From an uncultured Muribaculaceae bacterium (GTDB taxonomy: Bacteria > Bacteroidota > Bacteroidia > Bacteroidales > Muribaculaceae): DNA of 37,609 nt. Under the pieces are notes generated by a model. The model searched no databases, was not told the DNA's origin, and saw only the letters and a program-made list of their open reading frames with translations. Positions 1-8,678 of this stretch are shown here, one piece after another. How positions within the stretch are numbered: the first letter of the stretch is position 1; the number at the start of each line of letters is the position of its first letter. The translations under genes and the position numbers were made by a program. The stretch is taken from the NCBI GenBank assembly GCA_910583675.1, contig CAJTYH010000030.1, forward strand, positions 1 through 37,609, in the 5' to 3' direction.

Positions 1-34
1 GTCAATTATAGCGAAGTGGCTTGAATACATAAAA

Positions 35-42
35 TAATTTTG
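35..42 (+). promoter_or_regulatory. -7 promoter element of the rhamnosidase pair
   Basis: TAATTTTG matches the Bacteroidota -7 consensus TAnnTTTG. It places the transcript start near 47, leaving about 14 nt before the ATG at 61. It overlaps an in-frame TTG at 40, which argues that TTG is not the start codon. No good -33 TTG lies at the expected distance. Confidence 0.5.
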
Positions 43-60
43 AACAGTTACTTATCATAT

Positions 61-2655
61 ATGCGCAATACATCCTTTTTGCTGTCCGCATTGCTCGCCG
101 TTGCCTCTTTCAGCGGATGCAGCAGCCACAACGCCATGAACTTGCGGTGCGAATATCTGGATAATCCTATAGGGATAGACGAAGCCGCCCCACGATTCAC
201 ATGGATTGTCCCTGCCGGGTCACACGGCAAGTATGTAGTAGAGGTCGCCAAGTCGGAACAAGCCCTTAATGACCGTAATTTCATATGGCGGTCGCAACCG
301 CTCCAGACAGAAGAACTTTCGACAATCTACGATGGTGCGCCACTGAAAAGCCATACCCGTTATGCATGGCGTGTTGTCACAGACGGACACCCCTCTAAAA
401 CCGCCACCTTCGAGACGGCAAAGATGCACCCCGACCATTGGGAAGCATCATGGATAACCGACCGAAACGACAAGGAATTTGAACCGGCTCCCATGTTGCG
501 CAAGGAATTCACACTTGACAAAGTACCTGAAAATGCACGGGCATACATATCAGCCGCCGGTTACTATGTACTGTACATAAACGGCAAGCGTGTAGGCGAC
601 AGTCATATGGATCCGGGGTACACCCACTACGACAAACGTAATCTCTATGCCACCTACGATGTCACCCCGCTCCTGCAGAAAGGTGGAAATGCCATTGCGG
701 CAGTGCTCGGCAACGGATTCTACAACTGCCAGAGCAAGGCCGTATGGGACTTTGAGACGGCACGTTGGCGCAACCGCCCATCAATGATATTCGAGCTGCG
801 CGTGGACGAACAGGACGCGCCGGGGAAATTGGTCGTATCATCGGACGACACATGGCATACAGCCACAGGCCCCTACACCTACAACAACATCTACAGCGGC
901 GACCGGTATGATGCGCGGCTGAATCCCGAGGGATGGATGAGACATGGCTTCAACGACACCACTTGGGAACGGGCTGCGATTGTAGATGCGCCATCAACGT
1001 TGCTCAAGGCACAGGCACTTCCTGCCATACGTCCGGTGGAGACCATTAACCCCATGCTGATCAGATCATGGGGCGACACCGTCTACGTGTTCGACATGGG
1101 CAGGAACATAGCGGGAGTAGCGGCGCTTACAGCACACGGAGAAAAAGGGACGACTTTAAAAATGTCATACGGAGAAATGCTCAAGGACGACGGTCGCCTG
1201 GAGCAAGGAAACATCAACATCTACTACCGCCCTGAAAAGAAAGGCGAGAAATTCCAGACCGACGAGTTCATACTTGCAGGGGATGGTGAAGAGGAAAGTT
1301 TCACCCCCATGTTCACCTACCACGGTTTCAGATATGTTGAGGTAACGGCAGACCGTCCTGTGAAACTATCGGATTCCAGCCTCAAGGGACTTTTCATGCA
1401 CACCGACGTGAGACCGGCCGGCAGTTTCTCATGCTCCGAATCCCTGCTTGACAAGATCCACGCCGCCACAATGCTGAGCTACCTCGGCAATCTCCACAGC
1501 ATCCCCACAGACTGCCCCCAGCGCGAGAAAAACGGCTGGACTGCCGATGCACATGTGGCAGTAGACCTCGGGCTGCTCAACTACGACGGGATCACCTTCT
1601 ATGAAAAATGGATGAACGATTTCATTGACAACCAACGCGAAAACGGAAACATATCCGGAATCATCCCGTCAGACAGATGGGGATACGGCGATTGGCCAGG
1701 CCCCGTATGGGACGCGGCATTGTTCATCATCCCGGAAGCTCTCTATGATTACTACGGCGACACGCGCACCATAGAAAGACTATACCCCACAATGGAAAAA
1801 TATTTCGAGTGGGCAGCAAGCCTTGAAAAGGAAGAGGGCTATCTTAACAACGGCATAGGCGACTGGCTCTCATACAGCGCACAGACACCCACGGACTATA
1901 CCGGAACCGTATACTACTATCTTGACAACGTCAAGATGGCCAGATTCGCAAAAATTCTCGGAAAAGATCCAACGCAATATATCGAAAAGAGCGCGAAACT
2001 CAAGGAGATTATAAACAAGCGTTGGTTCAACGGGGAAACGAACACCTATGCCGGTGGCTCCCAGGCTGCTCTCGGAGTAGCACTTTACGCCGGGATAGTA
2101 CCGGACGGGAAAGAACAGGCCGTGGCCGACCAACTGCACAAGGCTGTCGAAGCAAACTGCTATCACCTTGATTACGGCCTTCTTGGAAGCAAGACCGTGC
2201 CGACCATGCTCACCCGTTACGGTTATTTTGACGATGCCTACCGCATGGCCACGCTTACCGACGCGCCATCGTGGGGTTACTGGATCGAAAAATGCGGCTA
2301 TACCACCCTTGCCGAGACATGGACACTCAGCCCTGAGTTTCGCGACGCATCAATCAACCATGTGTTCATGGGAGACATAAGCGCTTGGATGACAAACGTA
2401 CTTGCCGGCATAAACCACGATCCCGAAAATCCCGGCTTCAAAAACGTGATAATCCGTCCCCACTTCCCCGCCGGACTTGAACGGGCGGAAGGAGAATACG
2501 ATTCCGTACGCGGCACCATCAGAAGCCGGTGGACGCGGGACGGGGATAATATAACCCTTACCGTAACAGTGCCCGGAGCCACGACCGCCACCATCTACGC
2601 ACCGGAACCACTCACCGTAAATGCCGGAACCCACACATTCAAATTCAAGATATGA
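61..2655 (+). CDS. Alpha-L-rhamnosidase, GH78 lipoprotein
   Basis: Likely removes terminal alpha-L-rhamnose from plant or microbial glycans such as rhamnogalacturonan. The ATG at 61 gives 864 residues. The frame is open back to a TTG at 40, but that codon sits inside the promoter element. Residues 1-20 form a lipoprotein signal ending in FSGC (Cys20). No acidic surface-export signal follows the Cys, so a periplasmic location is inferred. N-terminal beta domains are followed by the (alpha/alpha)6 barrel. The GH78 signature DCPQREKNGWTADA begins at Asp484, with Glu489 as the probable general acid. A LAETW motif later carries the probable second catalytic Glu. The length is normal for the family. 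The stop overlaps the next gene's ATG by 4 nt, so the two are probably translated together. Substrate linkage cannot be read from sequence. Confidence 0.93.
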   Translation: MRNTSFLLSALLAVASFSGCSSHNAMNLRCEYLDNPIGIDEAAPRFTWIVPAGSHGKYVVEVAKSEQALNDRNFIWRSQPLQTEELSTIYDGAPLKSHTRYAWRVVTDGHPSKTATFETAKMHPDHWEASWITDRNDKEFEPAPMLRKEFTLDKVPENARAYISAAGYYVLYINGKRVGDSHMDPGYTHYDKRNLYATYDVTPLLQKGGNAIAAVLGNGFYNCQSKAVWDFETARWRNRPSMIFELRVDEQDAPGKLVVSSDDTWHTATGPYTYNNIYSGDRYDARLNPEGWMRHGFNDTTWERAAIVDAPSTLLKAQALPAIRPVETINPMLIRSWGDTVYVFDMGRNIAGVAALTAHGEKGTTLKMSYGEMLKDDGRLEQGNINIYYRPEKKGEKFQTDEFILAGDGEEESFTPMFTYHGFRYVEVTADRPVKLSDSSLKGLFMHTDVRPAGSFSCSESLLDKIHAATMLSYLGNLHSIPTDCPQREKNGWTADAHVAVDLGLLNYDGITFYEKWMNDFIDNQRENGNISGIIPSDRWGYGDWPGPVWDAALFIIPEALYDYYGDTRTIERLYPTMEKYFEWAASLEKEEGYLNNGIGDWLSYSAQTPTDYTGTVYYYLDNVKMARFAKILGKDPTQYIEKSAKLKEIINKRWFNGETNTYAGGSQAALGVALYAGIVPDGKEQAVADQLHKAVEANCYHLDYGLLGSKTVPTMLTRYGYFDDAYRMATLTDAPSWGYWIEKCGYTTLAETWTLSPEFRDASINHVFMGDISAWMTNVLAGINHDPENPGFKNVIIRPHFPAGLERAEGEYDSVRGTIRSRWTRDGDNITLTVTVPGATTATIYAPEPLTVNAGTHTFKFKI

Positions 2656-4430
2656 CAATGAAGAAAATTTGTGAGAAATACCTATTGGTCATTCTGACAA
2701 GCCTGATCGGATGCATAGGTAATGCACAGGTCAGCCCCTTGGAAAAGGGACTTGAGGGACGCTTGACTGAGACAGACCGCATCTCACGCTCATACGTCAC
2801 TCCTCTCAGGTTGATACCCCTGGCTGACTCATTGTCCACAGGAGTATCAAACCCGCAAGCACTGCTCCACAGTTTCGACGGACAACTGTCAACCGGGACT
2901 TCAGACCTGTGCCAGCTTTCCACCGTGGGTGGAAAGTCTGCGGCAGTACTGATTGATTTCGGAAAGGAGCTGTATGGCAGCATCGAATTTGCGGCACCTA
3001 TCCGTCAAGACCAGAGGGCACTGAAGATCCGTGTTTGTTTCGGTGAATCTGTCAGCGAAGCCATGAGCGACGTGGATGCCCAGGGAGCGACCGCCACAAA
3101 CCAGCATTCCCTGCGCGATTTCACCGTAGGCCTGCCATGGCTCGGAACCGTGGAGGTGGGCAATTCCGGCTTCCGATTCGTGCGGATAGAACTTGTGGAA
3201 CCCGAGACAGTCCTCCCGGTAAAGTCGGTGCGTGCCGTGCTCAAGTATCGCGACTTGCCATATCTCGGTTCATTCCGCTGCAGCGACGAGCGGCTCACGC
3301 GCATATGGGAAACGGGGGCATATACAGTCCACCTCAACATGCAGGACTATCTATGGGACGGTGTAAAGCGCGATCGCCTTGTATGGGTGGGCGACATGCA
3401 TCCCGAGGTAATGACCATAGCAAGTGTGTTCGGTAATTTCGACGTGGTGCACAGGAGTCTTGACTTCGTGCGCGACAGTTCTCCACTGCCCAACTGGATG
3501 AACGGCATCGCGGCATACTCCATGTGGTGGCTTATCATCCATCATGATCTTTATATGTATGGTGGAGACCTACCCTACCTCAGAGAACAAAAGGAATACA
3601 TCAACGGTCTCATAGATGTGCTCTCATCAAATATGGACGGCAACCGGGAGAACCTGCAAGGAGGACAACGTCTGCTTGACTGGCCGACATCCGAGATGCC
3701 CGAGGTGATACACTCTGGTTATCAATCGCTGATGGTAATGACTATGGAAGCCGGTGCACGGATAGGAGAATGGACAGGAGACAAGGATATGCGCAAAAAA
3801 TGCATTGACACTCTTGACAAACTGCGGAAATACAACCCGGGATCCTGCAACAATAAGCAAGCTGCCGCAATGCTTCTCATCTCAGGTATGGCTGAGTCAC
3901 CGACCAATGAGTGCGACATAATCGCCAAGGATGGTGCCAACGGATTTTCCACATTCTTCGGCTACTATATGCTGCGTGCATTGGCCATGGGAGGGCGTTT
4001 TGAAGAGGCCATGGAGATCATTTCCGACTACTGGGGCGCAATGCTCGATCTGGGAGCCACATCATTCTGGGAAGATCTTGATTATGCCGAGGCACTCAAA
4101 GCCGCGCGTATAGACGAACCTGTGCCGCACGGAGCGTTCGACTATCACGCCTCTTCCGGCAATTACTGCTACAAAGGGCACAGACACAGTTTCTGTCATG
4201 GATGGGCGTCAGGCCCCACATCATGGATGTCGCAGTACATATTGGGCATAACACCGTTGGAACCGGGATGCCGCAAAGTCGCCATACGTCCCAATCTAGG
4301 CAAACTGCAATGGGCGGAAGGGAGTTTCCCCACACCTTACGGGGTGATAAACGTCAAGCACCGACGCCAGCCATCCGGCAAAATAGAAACGACCTACACC
4401 GCTCCCGATGGAGTGAAAGTCATATTATAA
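2652..4430 (+). CDS. GH78-family alpha-L-rhamnosidase-like protein
   Basis: This shorter (592-residue) relative of the upstream rhamnosidase carries a signal peptide ending near GNAQ. The start is the ATG at 2652, which overlaps the upstream stop; an ATG at 2658 is an alternative. It has a beta-sandwich N-terminal part and an (alpha/alpha)6 barrel with the motif KRDRLVWVGDMHPE at about residues 239-252. It aligns with the GH78 segment DCPQREKNGWTADA, but the Cys-Pro is absent and the acid Glu position is an Asp (Asp241). A later GATSFWED motif keeps the probable base Glu. A Trp-rich C-terminal segment resembles the GH78 C-terminal beta domain. It is probably secreted to the periplasm and acts with its neighbour on rhamnose-containing oligosaccharides. 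The Glu-to-Asp change could mean altered specificity or weak activity. Confidence 0.8.
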   Translation: MTMKKICEKYLLVILTSLIGCIGNAQVSPLEKGLEGRLTETDRISRSYVTPLRLIPLADSLSTGVSNPQALLHSFDGQLSTGTSDLCQLSTVGGKSAAVLIDFGKELYGSIEFAAPIRQDQRALKIRVCFGESVSEAMSDVDAQGATATNQHSLRDFTVGLPWLGTVEVGNSGFRFVRIELVEPETVLPVKSVRAVLKYRDLPYLGSFRCSDERLTRIWETGAYTVHLNMQDYLWDGVKRDRLVWVGDMHPEVMTIASVFGNFDVVHRSLDFVRDSSPLPNWMNGIAAYSMWWLIIHHDLYMYGGDLPYLREQKEYINGLIDVLSSNMDGNRENLQGGQRLLDWPTSEMPEVIHSGYQSLMVMTMEAGARIGEWTGDKDMRKKCIDTLDKLRKYNPGSCNNKQAAAMLLISGMAESPTNECDIIAKDGANGFSTFFGYYMLRALAMGGRFEEAMEIISDYWGAMLDLGATSFWEDLDYAEALKAARIDEPVPHGAFDYHASSGNYCYKGHRHSFCHGWASGPTSWMSQYILGITPLEPGCRKVAIRPNLGKLQWAEGSFPTPYGVINVKHRRQPSGKIETTYTAPDGVKVIL

Positions 4431-5615
4431 CCTGAAAAAACGACGGGTAGCGCTAATGGCGGCATTGTGCAGATTGCATAGTGCCGCCTCTTTCTTCATG
4501 GCCTCGGCATGGGTCATTCCTGAGGGGACTATAGAGGATACATATGAGAAACCGGCATCAAGGAGAGCGCCGGCATCATCCACACCGCCGGCAAGGGCTA
4601 TGACCGGTATACCGGCTCCCTTTCCCGCCTCCAGCACCCCAAAGGGCGCTTTCCCCGAAAGCGTCTGTGCATCAAGGTGGCCTTCACCGGTTATTATGAG
4701 CGACGCATCGGAGATGATCCTGTCAAATCCGACCATATTCAATGCTGTCGTTATGCCTGGAACCAAAACCGAATCGAAAAATGCTATGAAGGCTACCGCA
4801 GCACCCCCTGCGGCACCCGCTCCGGGCATTGACGCTACATCCTCCCCTGTCAGTGAACGCAGACACCGGCCGTAACGACCCAAAGCATAGTCAAGCCGCG
4901 CCACATCCGCTTGCGAAGCGCCTTTCTGAGGCGCAAAAACGACTGAAGCGCCGCGCGAGCCTACCAACGGGTTGTCCACATCGCAAAGCACGGTGAAACG
5001 ACAACGCATAATATCGGAACGCATCAAGGACGTGTCTATCCAGTCAAGGTCGGCAAGAGCGGCTCCCCCATCAGTAAGTTCATTTCCATCCTCACCGATG
5101 AACCTCACCCCGAGGGCTTGCAGGATTCCCGCACCCCCATCGTTGGTGGCGCTCCCACCCAACCCTATCATGAAACGCCGGCATCCCCGGGAATACGCAT
5201 CCACGATGAGTTGTCCGGTTCCACGGGTGGAAGTCACCAAAGGATTCCGTTCCTCTGCTGACAAACGGGTGAGACCGCTCGCCTGTGCCAGTTCTATGAC
5301 CGCTGTCGGCACATCCTCACCCTTCAGTCGCACAATGGCGTAGTTCGCGACCACCGGACGGCCAAGAGGATCTGCCACCTCTACGGTGACGATCTCCCCT
5401 CCAAGAGCTCCGGCAATCATTTCCACAGTGCCTTCACCACCATCGGCCACCGGAACGCAAACAGCAGACACACTGTCGCCCAACACGGCACGCACCCCGT
5501 CGGCCACGGCAGAAGATGCCTCCCGCGCCGTGAGCGATCCCTTGAAAGAGTCACATGCCACCACCACCTTTATCCTGCGCGGCGGTTCCTCAGTCTTTGG
5601 TGAGATCAAGGACAA
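4425..5615 (-). CDS. Glycerate kinase (GarK/GlxK type)
   Basis: Phosphorylates D-glycerate with ATP, feeding it to lower glycolysis. The protein (396 residues) has the family N-terminus VVVACDSFKGSLTAREA at about residues 18-34. The glycine-rich motif GLGGSATNDGGAGILQALG and a TGEGHLDAQTLSGKAP segment typical of glycerate kinase type 2 follow. Length is normal (about 375-400). The first codon lies 26 nt inside the end of pdxA, so the two are cotranscribed and probably coupled. The 3' end overlaps the convergent rhamnosidase gene by 6 nt. Whether it is assimilatory or salvage cannot be decided here. 2-glycerate and 3-glycerate phosphorylation cannot be distinguished by eye. Confidence 0.93.
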   Translation of the reverse strand: MSLISPKTEEPPRRIKVVVACDSFKGSLTAREASSAVADGVRAVLGDSVSAVCVPVADGGEGTVEMIAGALGGEIVTVEVADPLGRPVVANYAIVRLKGEDVPTAVIELAQASGLTRLSAEERNPLVTSTRGTGQLIVDAYSRGCRRFMIGLGGSATNDGGAGILQALGVRFIGEDGNELTDGGAALADLDWIDTSLMRSDIMRCRFTVLCDVDNPLVGSRGASVVFAPQKGASQADVARLDYALGRYGRCLRSLTGEDVASMPGAGAAGGAAVAFIAFFDSVLVPGITTALNMVGFDRIISDASLIITGEGHLDAQTLSGKAPFGVLEAGKGAGIPVIALAGGVDDAGALLDAGFSYVSSIVPSGMTHAEAMKKEAALCNLHNAAISATRRFFRL

Positions 5616-6804
5616 CGTTGTCTTTCCCCTTTTCGTGATAATACTTCTTGAGCGGATTGGCTGTCATCTCGTCGTAAACGGCGCGGTTACGGTGTATGTC
5701 AATGGCCATATACACAGCCGCACGCATGGATTCTTCGGAAGCCACACCCTTGCCGGCTATGTCATAGCCGGTTCCATGATCGGGAGATGTGCGCACTACG
5801 GGAAGACCGGCAGTGAAGTTCACTCCGTTCTCCATCGCAAGTGTCTTGAAGGGAGCAAGCCCCTGGTCATGATACATGGCAAGTACGCCGTCGAATTTGC
5901 CATACAGGCCGTTGCCGAAAAATCCATCGGCGGCATAGGGACCGAAAGCCTGTATCTTCTTCTCCCAAGCCTTTGCAATGGCAGGTTCTATGATATCCTT
6001 CTCCTCTGAACCGAGAAGACCGTTCTCACCGGCATGTGGATTTAGGGACAATACGGCGATGCGAGGTTTTACCACTCCGAAATCCTTCTTTAAAGATTTT
6101 TCGAATATGGCGATTTTCTCAATGACAACCTCCTGGGTAATGGCCGCCGGCACCTTTGCTATAGGAAGGTGTGTCGTTACCAGAGCCACACGCAGACTTT
6201 CGTTGCAAAGTATCATCAGCGACTTCTCACCATCCCCAAGCGACGACTCAAGATACTCGGTATGTCCCGGAAACGAGAAAAGATCGCTCTGGATATTGTG
6301 CTTGTTTATCGGGGCGGTAACCAACACGTCTATCTCCCCGGCACGGAGATCGGCCACTGCACGCTCCAATGCGGCGAAAGCTGCGGCACCGGCATCGGCA
6401 GTGGATTCTCCCGGAGCGATATGCGCTTCCTGACCTATGACATTTATGATGTTCAGCGCATCCGCGCGAGCTTGCGACGGCTCACTGATCTGTGCGACAG
6501 GAGTGCCTTGCAGTTCCAATCCCTTGCGATAAAAAGCAGCGATCTTGGCACTCCCATAGACAACGGGGGTACACAACTCAAGCATGCGGTTGTCGTCGAA
6601 TGCTTTCAATATCACCTCATAGCCTATGCCGTTGAAATCGCCGTGAGTGATGCCGACACGCAACAGATTTTTGTCTGCGGCAACAGGAGCCGATCCCTGA
6701 CCGATATCCTGTTGCCGGCGTTCACCGCCACCGTTTTTCTTACCTGAGGACTGATTTTTAGGCTCTTTCGCATTGTCATGCAGCGCCTGTATATCTTCTT
6801 TCAT
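5590..6804 (-). CDS. pdxA: 4-hydroxythreonine-4-phosphate dehydrogenase
   Basis: PdxA oxidises 4-phosphohydroxy-L-threonine with NAD in the DXP-dependent pyridoxal phosphate pathway. The core begins at LRVGITHGDFNGIGYEVILKA. Metal-site motifs are visible: GHTEYLE near residue 180, NPHAGE near 258 and MYHDQGLAPFK near 308, followed by a RTSPDHGTGYDIAG segment. The protein is 404 residues, longer than the usual 330-365. The excess is a hydrophilic Lys/Gln/Gly-rich N-terminal extension of about 45 residues, with no internal Met that would restore the usual start. It may be real or may reflect initiation at a non-ATG codon. The gene is divergent from gdhA and coupled to the downstream glycerate kinase. 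A PdxA2-type catabolic role is possible but less likely because no DUF1537 kinase is nearby. Confidence 0.93.
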   Translation of the reverse strand: MKEDIQALHDNAKEPKNQSSGKKNGGGERRQQDIGQGSAPVAADKNLLRVGITHGDFNGIGYEVILKAFDDNRMLELCTPVVYGSAKIAAFYRKGLELQGTPVAQISEPSQARADALNIINVIGQEAHIAPGESTADAGAAAFAALERAVADLRAGEIDVLVTAPINKHNIQSDLFSFPGHTEYLESSLGDGEKSLMILCNESLRVALVTTHLPIAKVPAAITQEVVIEKIAIFEKSLKKDFGVVKPRIAVLSLNPHAGENGLLGSEEKDIIEPAIAKAWEKKIQAFGPYAADGFFGNGLYGKFDGVLAMYHDQGLAPFKTLAMENGVNFTAGLPVVRTSPDHGTGYDIAGKGVASEESMRAAVYMAIDIHRNRAVYDEMTANPLKKYYHEKGKDNVVLDLTKD

Positions 6805-7117
6805 TTGATTACGTATTTGATATTATAAATATGCGAGCGTAAAGTTAGGCAAATTTTCATTCCGAAACAAATTGCACCCATCCTACCGCCACATGCAAGT
6901 CAAGAGAAATTAAATTTGGCAGAATGTTTGCGAAATATGAAATATTTTGTAATTTTGCGCCAAATTTAACAGCGCAACAGGCATATTGCCATAAAACACA
7001 GGCAAAATCAGCGCAATTAAATTCAGCACAACTACAATGGTCGGGGATGGTATGCCAACAAATTGAATAAAGGGAAATACGACAATCAAACATACTCCAA
7101 AAGGTACAAAATCAACT
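6805..7117. other. Divergent pdxA-gdhA intergenic region
   Basis: This AT-rich 313-bp region has no convincing gene. It holds the gdhA promoter (6927-6957). On the opposite strand TAAATTTG (minus strand of 6961-6968) is a candidate -7 element for pdxA, three bases away from the gdhA -7 element, but without a matching -33. If both work, the two polymerases would compete. The remaining 150 bp before gdhA shows no hairpin or known riboswitch that I recognise. Confidence 0.5.
6927..6957 (+). promoter_or_regulatory. Promoter of gdhA, Bacteroidota type
   Basis: TTTG at 6927-6930 is followed after exactly 19 bp by TAATTTTG at 6950-6957. Both element sequences and the spacing agree with the Bacteroidota housekeeping consensus (TTTG, about 19 bp, TAnnTTTG). 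The predicted start is near 6962, giving a leader of about 155 nt before the ATG at 7118. Confidence 0.7.
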
Positions 7118-8464
7118 ATGGACGTAAAACTATTTATCGAAGACTTGAGAAGCCGTTTCCCCAACGAGCCGGAATATCTTCAGGCAGTTGAGGAAGTAGT
7201 AAATTCAATCGCCGGCGTTTATTCACAATATCCGGCCTTCGAAAGGATGAACCTGCTCGAAAGGCTCTGCATTCCCGACAGAATCTACACCTTCCGGGTT
7301 TCTTGGGTGGATGACAGCGGACGTGTGCGCAACAACATGGGATACCGCGTTCAGCACAACAACGCCATCGGCCCATACAAGGGTGGCATACGCTTCCACT
7401 CATCGGTAAACCTCAGCATCCTTAAATTCCTCGCATTCGAACAGACATTCAAGAATTCACTCACTACGCTCGCCATGGGCGGGGCGAAAGGCGGTTCGGA
7501 CTTCTCCCCGAAGGGTAAGAGCGACATGGAGATCATGCGCTTCTGCCAAGCCTTCGTCAACGAGCTTTACCGCCATATCGGCCCCGAGACCGACGTTCCC
7601 GCCGGCGACATAGGTGTTGGCGGACGCGAAGTGGGATACATGTTCGGATGGTACAAGAAAATGACCCGCGAGTTCACCGGCACTTTCACCGGAAAAGGCC
7701 TTGACTTCGGCGGCTCCCTGATCCGTCCCGAAGCCACAGGCTACGGCAACGTGTATTTCCTCCAGAACATGCTTGCAACCCGCGGCATTGACATCGAAGG
7801 CAAACGGGTGGCCATCTCCGGTTCAGGCAATGTGGCTCTCTATACGGCTCAGAAACTGCTGTCGCTCGGGGCAAAGGTCATATCGTTCAGCGACTCGGAC
7901 GGATCGGTAGTCGTGCCTGAAGGGATCACCCAGGAGCAGTTCGAAGAGATATTCGACCTCAAGACGCTCTATCGCGGGCGCATCTCGGAATTCGCCGAAA
8001 AACACCCCGACATATGCACGTATTACCCACGCGAGCGTCCGTGGAAGCACGTTGGGAAAGTGGACATTGCAATGCCGTCGGCTACCCAGAACGAGCTTGA
8101 CGGTGACGACGCGCGGGCACTCCTTGCGGCAGGATGCTTCGCCGTAAGCGAGGGTGCCAACATGCCCTCAACCCCGGAGGCCATAGCCGAGCTGCAAAAG
8201 GCACGCATCCTGTATGCGCCCGGCAAAGCCGCAAACGCGGGAGGCGTATCCGTCAGCGGCCTGGAAATGGCTCAGAACGCCCAGATGCTGCACTGGACGG
8301 CAGAGGAGGTTGACAACCGCCTGCGTCAGATAATGGCAGACATACACCAGCAGTGCGTGGAACATGGCACCGAGCCGGACGGCTACATCAACTATGTGCG
8401 CGGCGCCAATACTGCCGGCTTCCTGAAAGTGGCACGTGCAATGATGGCACAGGGGATAGTGTAA
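7118..8464 (+). CDS. gdhA: NADP-specific glutamate dehydrogenase
   Basis: Catalyses reductive amination of 2-oxoglutarate to glutamate and is the main ammonium-assimilating route in gut Bacteroidales. The 448 residues match the hexameric bacterial NADP-type family (about 444-450). Visible are the substrate-site stretch VQHNNAIGPYKGGIRFHSSV, the lysine-containing loop MGGAKGGSDFSPKGKSD near residue 120-136, the DVPAGDIGVGGREVGYM segment, and the Rossmann motif ISGSGNVALYTAQK near 230. It is a monocistronic unit with a good promoter upstream and a long hairpin after the stop. The long leader could allow nitrogen-responsive control, but I see no recognisable element. Confidence 0.96.
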   Translation: MDVKLFIEDLRSRFPNEPEYLQAVEEVVNSIAGVYSQYPAFERMNLLERLCIPDRIYTFRVSWVDDSGRVRNNMGYRVQHNNAIGPYKGGIRFHSSVNLSILKFLAFEQTFKNSLTTLAMGGAKGGSDFSPKGKSDMEIMRFCQAFVNELYRHIGPETDVPAGDIGVGGREVGYMFGWYKKMTREFTGTFTGKGLDFGGSLIRPEATGYGNVYFLQNMLATRGIDIEGKRVAISGSGNVALYTAQKLLSLGAKVISFSDSDGSVVVPEGITQEQFEEIFDLKTLYRGRISEFAEKHPDICTYYPRERPWKHVGKVDIAMPSATQNELDGDDARALLAAGCFAVSEGANMPSTPEAIAELQKARILYAPGKAANAGGVSVSGLEMAQNAQMLHWTAEEVDNRLRQIMADIHQQCVEHGTEPDGYINYVRGANTAGFLKVARAMMAQGIV

Positions 8465-8498
8465 ACGGATACACCGAACCACAATACACCGCATACCG

Positions 8499-8544
8499 CA
8501 GCCGTGTGTTTCCGATTGCCGATCGCGACGGAAATTCACGGCTG
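8499..8544 (+). terminator. Hairpin after gdhA
   Basis: CAGCCGTG (8499-8506) pairs with CACGGCTG (8537-8544). Inside it TTTCCG (8509-8514) pairs with CGGAAA (8529-8534), across a 2x2 internal loop. No T-run follows directly, so termination may be inefficient or Rho-assisted. Confidence 0.5.
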
Positions 8545-8613
8545 TATTGTCTCCCACCCGGCCGGATCCCATCCCGAAATGCGGCAATCCGAGGAAATGT
8601 ACAGGATTTTTCG

Positions 8614-8621
8614 TATCTTTG
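8614..8621 (+). promoter_or_regulatory. -7 promoter element of the parE operon
   Basis: TATCTTTG followed by TG is a typical Bacteroidales -7 element. It places the transcript start near 8626, about 53 nt before the ATG at 8679. No clear -33 element is present. Confidence 0.55.
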
Positions 8622-8678
8622 TGTGCCGTAAAAGACTTCGTCAACGACGAAATGACGTGCGGCCCATCACCATAGACC

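Noticed and set aside
4456..6747. Long plus-strand frames opposite glycerate kinase and pdxA
   Set aside because: They are antisense shadows; the minus-strand frames carry clear family motifs.
8465..8678. Possible small RNA or riboswitch between gdhA and parE
   Set aside because: The only clear structure is the hairpin at 8499-8544, best explained as the gdhA terminator; no conserved riboswitch core seen.
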